A stretch of DNA of 18,376 nt, taken from Geobacter sp. GTDB lineage: Bacteria; Desulfobacterota; Desulfuromonadia; Geobacterales; Geobacteraceae. This document shows positions 1 through 8,332 of the stretch, in pieces (within the stretch, counting starts at the first letter, position 1; each line of letters starts with the position of its first letter). Location of the stretch: positions 5,641-24,016 of the forward strand of contig DNRQ01000167.1 of the NCBI GenBank assembly GCA_003499925.1, in the 5' to 3' direction. A program made the position numbers and the translations under genes. The notes beneath the pieces are model-generated. The model was not told the DNA's origin, searched no databases, and worked only from the letters and a program-made list of their open reading frames with translations.

Positions 1-803
1 TTGCGCTGCAAGACGATGTCACCATCGGCTCCAGCGCCGATCTCGGCCCAGTCAACCGCGAAGAGCTGATCGCCCGACTCCAGGCCTTTCACCCCTGGCG
101 CAAAGGCCCCTACAATTTCTTCGGCATTGAGATCGATACCGAGTGGCGGTCCGACTGGAAGTGGGAGCGCCTTCTGCCGCACATTCAGCCGCTGGCCGGA
201 CGCAGAGTCCTCGATATCGGCTGCGGCAACGGCTATCACGGCTGGCGCATGCGCGGCGCCGGCGCCGACTTCGTCCTCGGCATCGAGCCCTTCCTGGTTT
301 CGGTGCTGCAGTTCCAGGTGATGCAACGCTACCTTTGCGATCCGCAGCATCATGTCATCCCCATCGGCATCGAGGATCTCCCCCCCAATCTCGCCTGCTT
401 CGACAGCGTCTTCTCCATGGGGGTCCTCTACCATCGTCGTTCCCCCCTCGACCATCTTTTCGAGCTCAAGGGCTTCCTGCGCCCGGGGGGAGAATTGATT
501 CTGGAGACGCTGATTGTCGAAGGGGATCAGGAGACGATCTTCATGCCGCAAGCTCGTTACGCAAAGATGCGCAATGTCTGGTTCCTCCCGTCGATTGCGG
601 CGATGACCTTGTGGCTGCAGCGCTGCGGGTTCACGGAGATTGCCTGCGTCGACACCAACCGTACCAGCCGCGAGGAACAGCGCTCGACGGAGTGGATGCG
701 CTTTGAGTCGCTGGCGGATTTCCTTGATCCGGATGATGCGGAGAAGACGATTGAAGGGCACCCGGCGCCGCTGCGGGCGATCTTTACGGCGACGAGGCCG
801 TAG
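1..803 (+). CDS. cmoB: tRNA uridine(34) 5-oxyacetic acid synthase CmoB (5'-truncated)
   Basis: The reading frame is open from base 3 and ends at TAG 801-803, so 266 residues are visible; the family is about 320 long, and the N-terminal 55 or so residues lie outside the window. CmoB transfers the carboxymethyl group of carboxy-S-adenosylmethionine to 5-hydroxyuridine at tRNA position 34, giving the cmo5U wobble base in the cytoplasm. The Rossmann motif VLDIGCGNGYHGWRM starts at about visible residue 69. The family signature FSMGVLYHRRSPLDHL is at about 137, and the C-terminal EEQRSTEWM...ESLADFLDP block starts at about 224. These blocks match the E. coli protein as I remember it. The substrate is made by CmoA, whose gene is not in the window. 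All the conserved blocks are intact, so this is a working gene cut by the window edge and not a pseudogene. Confidence 0.96.
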   Translation, partial: ALQDDVTIGSSADLGPVNREELIARLQAFHPWRKGPYNFFGIEIDTEWRSDWKWERLLPHIQPLAGRRVLDIGCGNGYHGWRMRGAGADFVLGIEPFLVSVLQFQVMQRYLCDPQHHVIPIGIEDLPPNLACFDSVFSMGVLYHRRSPLDHLFELKGFLRPGGELILETLIVEGDQETIFMPQARYAKMRNVWFLPSIAAMTLWLQRCGFTEIACVDTNRTSREEQRSTEWMRFESLADFLDPDDAEKTIEGHPAPLRAIFTATRP

Positions 804-874
804 GACAACGAGCTGCAGCCGGAAGGGATGGTTTCGTGCTGAACTGTTATTTTCTGGAATGACCTGGAGGCTTC

Positions 875-3800
875 GTGAAAATCACCTGCACCAAGACGGT
901 TATCCTTTTTTTCATTCAACTTGCCGTCACAGCCTTGCTGCTGGCGCCTGCACAACGGGCAACCGCCGACCCCGGCGACGCCGTGACCATTGGCGCCCCC
1001 CCCACCGTTGGCTCCGGCGCCAGCCTGCTTCCCGGTTCGGTCACCTCGGCCGGAATAAACGTCCCCTTCAGCCAGACCTTTCCCGGCTCCGGCGGCATCC
1101 CCCCCCTCACCTGGTCCATTCCGAACGGCACCCTTCCCACAGGGATCGGGATCGACAGCCAAACCGGCGAGATTTCGGGGGTGACCGCCGTTTCCGGGGT
1201 CTTCCCGTTCACCATCCGGGTGACCGACGGCCTCGGGGCGAGCGATTCCATGACCTGGACCCTCCTGTTCAACGAGGGACTCCGGCCGGGCTGGCCCAGG
1301 GAATTGCAGCATAGGCCCGGCGCAGGCACCCTGATCGAGTCCCATGCCCCCGTCATCGCCGACCTTGACGGCGACGGCCGGGACGAGGTCATCGTCGCCG
1401 ACACACCCAACTCCGCTCCGGAGGGACCGCACCCCTCGGCGCTCTACGTCTTTTATCCCGACGGCTCCTTTGCAAAGGCCGATCTCCCCGGCATAGCCAC
1501 AACCCCCGCAGTGGCGGATCTCGACGGCGACGGACGCAAGGAGATCATCGTTTCCGTCAGGCAGTATTACTCATCCGCCAACTCCATTTTCGCCTTCCAT
1601 GCCGACCTCACCCCCGTCGCAGGCTTCCCCGCCGGAGCATACGACGCCTCCAATGGGGGTCCCGGCTTGGTCTCCTCCCCGGTGGTCGCCGATTTCGACG
1701 GCGGCGGGGCCCTGAAGATCGCGGTACTCGCCTCCCCTGACGACCCGAACGATCCCAATTACCAGAAGAACGTCGCCATCCTGGTCGACGGCAGCGGACA
1801 GACGGTTCCGGGGTGGCCCAAGGTGTTCGGCAGATACACGGTCGGGAGCGGTGATGCGCCACCGACGGTGGGGGATCTCGACGGCGACGGCAGCAAGGAA
1901 CTGGTCTTCGCCTCCGCGGACGGTTACCTCCGGGCCTTCCGGGGTGACGGTACGCAAGTCAGTGCGTGGGCCTTCGATGCGGATGCGCAGGGGGCATGGA
2001 ACGCGGCGCTTGCCGACCTCGACGCTGACGGCTACCTCGACGTGGTGGTTCAGTACGGCGACTCCACCGACCCCTACATCATCAAGGCTCTGGACCGCAA
2101 CGGCAACGTGCTGCCGGGGTGGCCCAGACTGCTCCCCGGCAACGACTCGGGTCCGGCAGGCCCCGCCCTGGCGGACCTCGATGGCGACGGCCGTCCGGAA
2201 GTGGTCGCCATCGCCGGGATCAACTGGAACGAGGTGCATCTGCTCAAGGGTGACGGCAGCTATCTCGCCGGCTGGCCGAAGGTTCTGGAGGGGCGATCCA
2301 ACGCCGGCTGCTATCCCGCGGTCGCCGATATCGACGGCGACGGAAATCAGGAGCTCCTGCTGACCGGGATCGACGGTGCCGGCAACGGACAGCTCTTCGG
2401 CCTGCGCGCCGACGGCTCCACCGTAGCGGGCTTTCCGAAATACGCCTCCCCCGCGAACCAGCTGGCCAGTTCGGTCGCCATCGGGGACGTGGACGGCAAT
2501 GGCCGGCCGGACCTGGTGGTGAAAAGCGAGAGCGGCTTCCTGTTCGAGTGGGAGTTGCCTCAGCAAGGAGGCGCCCGGCCCTACCAGTGGCCGATGTTCC
2601 GCAACGACCCGCAACATTCGGGGGCCCTCTATCCGGGGTGGCTCAAGGTCGCTCCCTTCAGCATGCGCTTTCCCGACGTCAAGGCGGGCTCAACGGCTGC
2701 GACCCGAACCTTCACCTTGACCAATCCGCTCCCGGCGCCGGCGACCATCTCCGCCCTATCGGTATCCGGCGCGAGCAGCGCCATGTTCTCCGTCTCGCCA
2801 GGGAGTTGCGGCACCCTCCCCGTTTCCCTCGACGCGGGGCAAAGCTGCAGCATCGACATCTCCTTCTCCCCGGACAGTGCCGGCTTCAAGGCAGCCAATC
2901 TCCTCGTTGCCACAACGACCAGGGGCGCCCCGCCGGCCGAGGTAGCCCTGAGCGGCTACGGCACGCCGCCGGACCGCCGGCTCAGCTACCTCAAGAGCGG
3001 CCCGGGAAACGGCACGGTCTCGGCCTCGACCGGGACCGGCTACGGCGCTTCCGGCTCCGAGATGGTCCCTGACGGCAGCGTGGTCACCCTGGTGGCGCTC
3101 CCGGACGGCGACTCCCGCTTCTACGGGTGGACCGGCTGCGACACGACGAGCGGTCTCTACTGCACGGTCACCCTGCTCTCCGACCGGAGCGTAACCGGAA
3201 CCTTCATCAGCAGCAACAGCACCCTCAGCTACACCAAAAGCGGCAACGGCAACGGCACCGTCTCCAGCTCCACCGGCACCGTCTACAGCGCCTCGGGGAG
3301 CGAGTCGGTCCGGGGCGGAGAGCTGGTCACCCTGGCCCCCTCCCCCTCCGCCGATTCCGTCTTCTCCGGGTGGAGCGGCTGCGACTCCGTGACCGGAGCC
3401 GTCTGCACGGTGACCATGACGGCGCCCAAAAGCGCGACGGCCAGCTTCACGCTCAAGAGCTTTGCGGTGACGGCGTCGACCGTGGCCGGAACCGGCACCA
3501 TAACTGCGAACTCAGCCACGGTCGATTACGGGGGGTCGGCGGACTTCACCATCACGCCGGCAGCTGACGAGTACCTCGTCGCCGTGTTCGACAACGGCGC
3601 CCCGGTAAGCGTCGTTCCCGTCGGGGACAACGGCTTCAGCTACGCCGTCGGCAACATCACCGGCAATCACGCAGTCACCGTCAGGTTCGCGCTCCCGACC
3701 ACGGTGACCGCGGTTGCCGCAGGTTACCTGCACTCCCTCGCCCTCATGAGCGACGGCACGGTCTGGGCCTGGGGCGCCAACAGCGACGGCCAGCTTGGCG

Positions 3801-6034
3801 ACGGCACCGGGACGGCCCACGCCTTTCCGGCCCCGGTGCCGGGGCTTGCCGACGTAACCGCCATAGCGGCCGGCGCATCCTTCAGCCTCGCTCTCAAGGA
3901 GGACGGCACGGTCTGGGCCTGGGGCGGCAACCCCTACGGCCAGTTGGGGGATAACAGCACCACCTCGCGGAGTACACCGGTCCAGGTGGCAGTGCTATCC
4001 GGCGTGACCGGCATCGACGCCGGGAGGTACCATGCCGTAGCGCTCAAAAGCGACGGCACGGTCTGGGCCTGGGGCTACAACGCCAACGGGCAGCTGGGAG
4101 ACCGATCGGTCACCAACAAGAAGGTTCCGGTCCAGGTGCTTTCCGGGGCTACTGCCGTCGCCGCCAGCTACTATAACAGCACCGCCGTCAAGGGCGATGG
4201 CACGGCGTGGGCATGGGGGGCCAACAGTCGCGGCCAGTTGGGCGACGGTAGCCTGGCAGGCCGGTCCTGGCCCGTGCAAGTCCCGGGGCTGTCGAATGTG
4301 GTCGCCCTGGCGCCCTCGATGTACCACGCGGCGGCGCTGAAAAGCGACGGCACCGTCTGGAGCTGGGGCGACAACCGGTACGGCCAGCTCGGCGACGGCA
4401 CGACGACCAGCCACCTCACCCCCGTGCAGCTTGCCGGTCTGTCGGGGGTCGGCTCCCTGAAGGGAGGGGACATATTCAGCGCAGCCTTGAAGGACGACGG
4501 GACCGTGTGGAGCTGGGGCGACAACTCCGCAGGGGAGCTGGGCGATGGCTCGAACCTGCAGTCGGCGACCCCCCTGGGGGTCGCCGAGCTTTCCGGGGTC
4601 GTTTCCCTCGCGGCCGGCAGATATCACCTCCTCGCCTTGAGAAGCGACAACACGGTGTGGGGCTGGGGGGCCAACGCTTCTGGCCAGCTGGGAGACGGAA
4701 CCGGCAGCAACCGGTCGACGCGGACCCTGGTGCGTGGCATCGGCAGCCCGATCTGGCCTCTGGCCACCGTCAGCAGTGTAGCCAGCCCCAGCAACGCGAC
4801 CGACGCCGGCATCGCCGTGGGGGGGAGCGGTCTGCTCAGCTACAAGTATCGTCTCGACGGGGGCGACTTCTCCGTCGAAATCCCCGTGGAAACCCCGATC
4901 AGCCTCAGTTCCCTCGGCGAGGGGACCCACGTCGTCGCGGTGACGGGCAGGGACGGCACCGGCCAATGGCAATCGGTAGCGACCACCACAGGCTGGGTTG
5001 TCGACACCACAGGGCCGACCGCAACCGTCAGCGGCACCCCGCCCAGCCAAACCAATGTCACAAGCGCGACCCTCGTCATCGGCGGAGCCGAAGTGGTAGC
5101 GGTCAAGTACGCCATCGACGGCGGCGCCCTCTCCTCTGAGCTGCCAGTGCCGGTCCCGGTTTACCTGAACGCCCTCGGCGAAGGGCCCCACTCGCTCTCC
5201 GCCATCGGCAAGGACAGCGCCGGCAACTGGCAGAGCGTACCGACGCTGGCCAGCTGGAGCATCGAACTGGCGGCGCCGACCACAACCCCGTCACCGGCGG
5301 ACGGAACCTTCGTCGTTTCCGGCAGCGTCACCCTTGCCTGCGACGACGGCGCCGGCAGCGGCTGCGCCGCCACCAATTACTGCCTCGGCACCGGTTGCAC
5401 CCCCGGCACCCTGTACGCCGGCGCCATAACGGTCGACGCCTCAAGCGACCTCAGGTACTGCTCAACCGACGCTGCCGGAAACCGCGAGGCCGTCAAGAGC
5501 GCCTGGTATACCGTCCTCGCCGCCGACTACGCGGTGAACCTCACCATGGCGGGGGCCGGTACCGGGAGCGTCACCAGCACCCCTCTCGGCTTGTCGACGG
5601 GCGCCGCTGCGTCTGCCCGTTTCGCCGGCGGCTCGACCGTGACCCTCCATGCCGACCCGGGCGACTTCTCGCTCTTCAGCGGGTGGAGCGGCGCCTGCAG
5701 CGGCAGCGGCGACTGTCTGCTGGAGATGACTGCGGAGCGCGCGGCGACCGCGACCTTCAGCATCGATACGGCTCATGCCACCTACATAGCCACCGGCACC
5801 GGGACCTACAGCCCCACGATCCAGGCGGCCTATGACGCCAGCAGCGACTCCGACGTGATCCGCCTCTGGGGCATCGACTTCGCTGCCGACGTTGTGCTGA
5901 GCGGGGAGAAGAAGGTAACGCTCAGCGGCGGCTACGACCCGTCCTATGCCGCTCCCATCGGGAGCACCACCCTGAACGGCCGCCTGAGGGTCTTGGGAGG
6001 AACCGTCAGCATCGAGAGATTGGTATTCAGGTAG
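875..6034 (+). CDS. Giant exported multidomain protein: FG-GAP and RCC1 propellers with Ig-like and InlB-like modules
   Basis: This 1719-residue protein starts at GTG 875, with GGAGG at 866-870. Residues 1-32 form a signal peptide (hydrophobic VILFFIQLAVTALLLAPA, then ATA). The module order is: a putative Ig domain (about 60-134); eight FG-GAP/VCBS units with DLDGDG-type calcium loops (about 160-560), closing in WPMFRNDPQHSG; a choice-of-anchor-D/ASH-like domain (590-697); three InlB/bacterial-repeat modules with YGWTGCD or FSGWSGCD cores (704-941); seven RCC1 units with SDGTVWAWG and GQLGDG (942-1291); paired Ig-like modules (1296-1464); a Cys-rich chitobiase-like C-terminal module (1466-1547); another InlB-like module (1550-1630); and a C-terminal domain ending GGTVSIERLVFR. 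There is no transmembrane anchor, PEP-CTERM or LPXTG motif, so it is probably released or held at the surface by other means. No catalytic motif is visible. An adhesion or binding scaffold role is inferred. It appears to be a single-gene unit. Confidence 0.93.
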   Translation: MKITCTKTVILFFIQLAVTALLLAPAQRATADPGDAVTIGAPPTVGSGASLLPGSVTSAGINVPFSQTFPGSGGIPPLTWSIPNGTLPTGIGIDSQTGEISGVTAVSGVFPFTIRVTDGLGASDSMTWTLLFNEGLRPGWPRELQHRPGAGTLIESHAPVIADLDGDGRDEVIVADTPNSAPEGPHPSALYVFYPDGSFAKADLPGIATTPAVADLDGDGRKEIIVSVRQYYSSANSIFAFHADLTPVAGFPAGAYDASNGGPGLVSSPVVADFDGGGALKIAVLASPDDPNDPNYQKNVAILVDGSGQTVPGWPKVFGRYTVGSGDAPPTVGDLDGDGSKELVFASADGYLRAFRGDGTQVSAWAFDADAQGAWNAALADLDADGYLDVVVQYGDSTDPYIIKALDRNGNVLPGWPRLLPGNDSGPAGPALADLDGDGRPEVVAIAGINWNEVHLLKGDGSYLAGWPKVLEGRSNAGCYPAVADIDGDGNQELLLTGIDGAGNGQLFGLRADGSTVAGFPKYASPANQLASSVAIGDVDGNGRPDLVVKSESGFLFEWELPQQGGARPYQWPMFRNDPQHSGALYPGWLKVAPFSMRFPDVKAGSTAATRTFTLTNPLPAPATISALSVSGASSAMFSVSPGSCGTLPVSLDAGQSCSIDISFSPDSAGFKAANLLVATTTRGAPPAEVALSGYGTPPDRRLSYLKSGPGNGTVSASTGTGYGASGSEMVPDGSVVTLVALPDGDSRFYGWTGCDTTSGLYCTVTLLSDRSVTGTFISSNSTLSYTKSGNGNGTVSSSTGTVYSASGSESVRGGELVTLAPSPSADSVFSGWSGCDSVTGAVCTVTMTAPKSATASFTLKSFAVTASTVAGTGTITANSATVDYGGSADFTITPAADEYLVAVFDNGAPVSVVPVGDNGFSYAVGNITGNHAVTVRFALPTTVTAVAAGYLHSLALMSDGTVWAWGANSDGQLGDGTGTAHAFPAPVPGLADVTAIAAGASFSLALKEDGTVWAWGGNPYGQLGDNSTTSRSTPVQVAVLSGVTGIDAGRYHAVALKSDGTVWAWGYNANGQLGDRSVTNKKVPVQVLSGATAVAASYYNSTAVKGDGTAWAWGANSRGQLGDGSLAGRSWPVQVPGLSNVVALAPSMYHAAALKSDGTVWSWGDNRYGQLGDGTTTSHLTPVQLAGLSGVGSLKGGDIFSAALKDDGTVWSWGDNSAGELGDGSNLQSATPLGVAELSGVVSLAAGRYHLLALRSDNTVWGWGANASGQLGDGTGSNRSTRTLVRGIGSPIWPLATVSSVASPSNATDAGIAVGGSGLLSYKYRLDGGDFSVEIPVETPISLSSLGEGTHVVAVTGRDGTGQWQSVATTTGWVVDTTGPTATVSGTPPSQTNVTSATLVIGGAEVVAVKYAIDGGALSSELPVPVPVYLNALGEGPHSLSAIGKDSAGNWQSVPTLASWSIELAAPTTTPSPADGTFVVSGSVTLACDDGAGSGCAATNYCLGTGCTPGTLYAGAITVDASSDLRYCSTDAAGNREAVKSAWYTVLAADYAVNLTMAGAGTGSVTSTPLGLSTGAAASARFAGGSTVTLHADPGDFSLFSGWSGACSGSGDCLLEMTAERAATATFSIDTAHATYIATGTGTYSPTIQAAYDASSDSDVIRLWGIDFAADVVLSGEKKVTLSGGYDPSYAAPIGSTTLNGRLRVLGGTVSIERLVFR
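1345..2550 (+). repeat. FG-GAP/VCBS repeat array (eight units) inside the 875-6034 gene
   Basis: Eight divergent units share an ALADLDGDGRPEVV-type core: ADLDGDGRDEVIV, ADLDGDGRKEIIV, ADFDGGGALKIAV, GDLDGDGSKELVF, ADLDADGYLDVVV, ADLDGDGRPEVVA, ADIDGDGNQELLL and GDVDGNGRPDLVV. The spaced Asp residues are the calcium loop of integrin-alpha-like propeller blades. Unit three (DFDGGG) has lost part of the ligand set. Seven or eight blades are enough for one complete propeller. Confidence 0.88.
3704..4743 (+). repeat. RCC1 repeat array (seven units, 150-bp period) inside the 875-6034 gene
   Basis: Seven units carry DGTVWAWG-like and GQLGDG-like cores. The GACGG (or equivalent) anchor of the cores falls at 3752, 3902, 4052, 4196, 4346, 4496 and 4646. 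The period is therefore 150 bp except for one 144-bp step. Seven RCC1 units are expected to close into one seven-bladed propeller. The first three units share nearly identical DNA across the core, which suggests recent duplication or gene conversion; the later units have drifted. Confidence 0.9.
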
Positions 6035-6074
6035 CGAAGGGGCGGAGGGTTGGGGAAAGGGGGAGGGACCTGAA

Positions 6075-6107
6075 TAGCGGAAGATCAGCGCTGATCAGGA
6101 TAAATTA
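6075..6107 (+). repeat. Dispersed repeat, partial copy of the 18131-18311 element arm
   Basis: The 33 bases from TAGCGGAAGAT at 6075 to ATAAATTA at 6107 align without gaps to 18279-18311, with 26 of 33 identical by hand count. The preceding GA-rich tract (6035-6069, runs of GGGG and GGGAGGGA) also resembles the tract before the 18279 copy. The repeat lies just downstream of the giant gene's stop codon. It also has a local palindrome around CAGCGCTG. No second arm is visible nearby, so it looks like a solo half-element. Confidence 0.6.
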
Positions 6108-6203
6108 CGAGCCCGGCCCACCCATTCGCATAACTGCGTGGAATGAACCTGCAAGCATGAAAGTGAGCGGCTTCGTAGAAGAGAAAAGCACGGTTAAGGC
6201 GGC

Positions 6204-6210
6204 AGGGAGA
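6204..6210 (+). promoter_or_regulatory. Ribosome binding site that decides the kinase start
   Basis: AGGGAGA lies 6 bases before ATG 6217. The upstream in-frame ATG at 6157 has no comparable purine-rich site, so 6217 is the better start. Confidence 0.55.
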
Positions 6211-6216
6211 ACTCTA

Positions 6217-8232
6217 ATGGATGATCTTCAACACCAGTACCGGGTCATGTTCGATAATATGGCACAGGGTGCCTTCTATCAACTGGCGGACGGTTCTCCG
6301 GTCGATATAAATTCAGCGGCGCTGGCGATGTTTGGCCTCAGTCGCGAGACGTTCATGGGACGCAACGGCTGCGACCCGGGGAGGCTGACGGCCGAGAATG
6401 GGACCGAGATCCCTCCACGGCAGCATCCGGCCATGGTCGCGCTTCATACCGGGCAACCCGTGCGGGATTTCGTTGCCGGATTTCATAACCCGCAGCAACA
6501 ACGCTTTACCTGGCTGAACATCAACGCGATTCCACTGTTCAGGGAAGGCGAAAGCACACCGTACCAGGTCTTCGTTACCATGCATGACATCTCAGAACAG
6601 AAACGGATCAACGACATCCATCTCTCCCGTATTCACCTGATGCAGTTTGCCAATACCCATCCCCTCGAAAAACTCCTGGTAGAGGCTTTGGATGAAGTGG
6701 AACGACTCACCGGCTCCGTCATCGGCTTTTATCACTTTTATGATCACGATAATCAAGCGGTACTGCTCAAGGAGTGGTCCACCGGAACAGCGAACCTGTT
6801 CTGCCGTGCGCATGACAAGGGTGGACACTACGGCGTAGAGCAGGCAGGCGTCTGGATCGACTGCATCTTGAAGGGGGAACCAGTCATTCATAACGACTAT
6901 GCCAGCTTGCCTCACCGCCGTGGCCTGCCGGAGGGGCATGCGCCGGTAATCAGGGAGCTTGTGGTGCCGGTCAAGAGAAATGGGCGGATCGTTGCCATCT
7001 TGGGGGTCGGAAACAAGGCTGTTGACTATAACGAAACAGACGTCCAAACCGTATCGCTTTTTGCCGATCTGACCTGGGACATCGCCGAGCGCAAACAGGC
7101 CGAATTGATGCTGCTCCAAGCGAGCCGCCAGTATGAAGTCTTGACCAATACCGCTATGGACGGTTACTGGTTGGTCGACGCCAAGGCCCGCATCCTCTTT
7201 GCCAATGAAACCAGTTGCCGCATGCATGGCTACAGCCTGGAGGAGATAGCCGCTAAAACCCTACACGATTTAGAGGCGGTAGAGAATGACGCTGAGACTC
7301 TTGCTCATGTTGCATTGATCAGAGAGCGGGGATACGACAGGTTTGAGACACGCCACTACACCAAAGGTGGCGGTGTTATAGATGTGGAAATGAGCGTTTC
7401 ATATCTTCCCGAAAACGGATCTTTCCTTGCCTTCACACGCGACATCACCGAACAAAAGCAGATGCAGGGTGACTTGCTCAGGAGTAAGAACGAGCTGAAG
7501 CTGGCCAATGAACTGCTGGAGCATCGAGTAAGCCAGCGGACGGCCGATCTGCAGGCGGCAATCCGCGAGCAGGAATCCTTCAGCTACTCGGTCTCCCATG
7601 ACCTGCGTGCACCCCTGCGCCATATCAACAGCTTCAGCTCCATATTGAAAGAGGAGTACTGGAGCATTCTCCCAACCCAGGCCTGCGATTACCTCGATCG
7701 CATCAGGGGCGCATCCGGCAGGATGGGTGCGTTGATCGACCACCTCCTGGAGTTGTCCCGGGTAACCAGGGCAGAGATCAGGGTGGGGGAAGTTGACCTG
7801 AGCGAATTGGTGGCAGCTACTTTGCGTATGTTCGAGGAGACCGAGCCGCATCGGAAGGTGGAACAACGCGTACAGCCTGGCATTGTGGCACTGGGCGATC
7901 ATCACCTGCTGAGTCAACTGCTTGAAAACCTGCTGGGAAACGCCTGGAAGTACACCTCGAGGAAAACGCCGGCTCGCATCGAGTTCGGCACGACTTTGGT
8001 TTCAGGGGAGCAGGCCTGCTTCGTCAGGGACAACGGCGCCGGTTTCGACATGAGGTACAAGGAGAACCTTTTCAAGGCATTCGAGCGCCTGCACGGCTGC
8101 GATTTTGAAGGGATCGGCATAGGGTTGGCAACTGCTCAGCGGATTATCCAGCGCCACGGCGGCAAGATTTGGGCAGAAGGGGAAGTGGACCGGGGAGCGG
8201 CCTTCTATTTCACCTTGCCGGCGGGGCCTTAG
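6217..8232 (+). CDS. PAS-GAF-PAS sensor histidine kinase (orphan)
   Basis: This is a cytoplasmic sensor kinase of 671 residues from ATG 6217; an in-frame ATG at 6157 would add 20 residues but has no clear ribosome site. No transmembrane segment is visible. The order is a PAS domain (about 1-125, ending VTMHDISEQKR), a GAF domain (about 128-300, with LVVPVKRNGRIVAILGVG), a second PAS (about 305-425, ending FTRDITEQKQMQ), a short coiled coil and then a HisKA domain. The H-box is FSYSVSHDLRAPLRH, with the phospho-accepting His at about 461. The ATPase domain has its N-box Asn in LLENLLGNAWKYT (about 575), then DNGAGFD, LFKAFERLH and GIGIGLA, so all catalytic boxes are intact. This is the phytochrome-like kinase type. 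No response regulator adjoins it and there is no receiver domain, so its partner is encoded elsewhere. The ligand of the PAS/GAF domains cannot be told. Confidence 0.94.
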   Translation: MDDLQHQYRVMFDNMAQGAFYQLADGSPVDINSAALAMFGLSRETFMGRNGCDPGRLTAENGTEIPPRQHPAMVALHTGQPVRDFVAGFHNPQQQRFTWLNINAIPLFREGESTPYQVFVTMHDISEQKRINDIHLSRIHLMQFANTHPLEKLLVEALDEVERLTGSVIGFYHFYDHDNQAVLLKEWSTGTANLFCRAHDKGGHYGVEQAGVWIDCILKGEPVIHNDYASLPHRRGLPEGHAPVIRELVVPVKRNGRIVAILGVGNKAVDYNETDVQTVSLFADLTWDIAERKQAELMLLQASRQYEVLTNTAMDGYWLVDAKARILFANETSCRMHGYSLEEIAAKTLHDLEAVENDAETLAHVALIRERGYDRFETRHYTKGGGVIDVEMSVSYLPENGSFLAFTRDITEQKQMQGDLLRSKNELKLANELLEHRVSQRTADLQAAIREQESFSYSVSHDLRAPLRHINSFSSILKEEYWSILPTQACDYLDRIRGASGRMGALIDHLLELSRVTRAEIRVGEVDLSELVAATLRMFEETEPHRKVEQRVQPGIVALGDHHLLSQLLENLLGNAWKYTSRKTPARIEFGTTLVSGEQACFVRDNGAGFDMRYKENLFKAFERLHGCDFEGIGIGLATAQRIIQRHGGKIWAEGEVDRGAAFYFTLPAGP

Positions 8233-8282
8233 ATGAGCGCTGCATCGAAGGATGCGCTGCCCGCTTCGTAAAGGCGCACCAA

Positions 8283-8317
8283 GACCGCGAGGGGGAGAAC
8301 GGAGCCTCCTCACGGTC
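8283..8317. terminator. Possible bidirectional terminator hairpin between convergent genes
   Basis: GACCGCGAGG (8283-8292) pairs with CCTCACGGTC (8308-8317) with one mismatch around a 15-base loop. It sits between the kinase stop (8232) and the OmpA-lipoprotein stop (8333), which converge. There is no U-tract, so Rho-independent function is uncertain. A weaker interrupted stem (AGCG..CATC / GATG CGCT) lies just before it, near 8236-8260. Confidence 0.4.
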
Positions 8318-8332
8318 CTGGTTCAGGTGATG

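Noticed and set aside
557..1432. A 291-codon minus-strand frame overlapping cmoB and the start of the giant gene
   Set aside because: It spans two well-supported plus-strand genes and their gap, and the product is Gly-rich without recognisable motifs.
1571..2617. A 348-codon open frame antisense to the FG-GAP region
   Set aside because: It is the shadow of GC-rich coding DNA. The plus-strand frame has clear FG-GAP motifs; the antisense product has none.
3995..5191. A 398-codon open frame antisense to the RCC1 and Ig-like region
   Set aside because: It is a repeat-borne shadow frame with low-complexity composition, and the sense frame is strongly supported.
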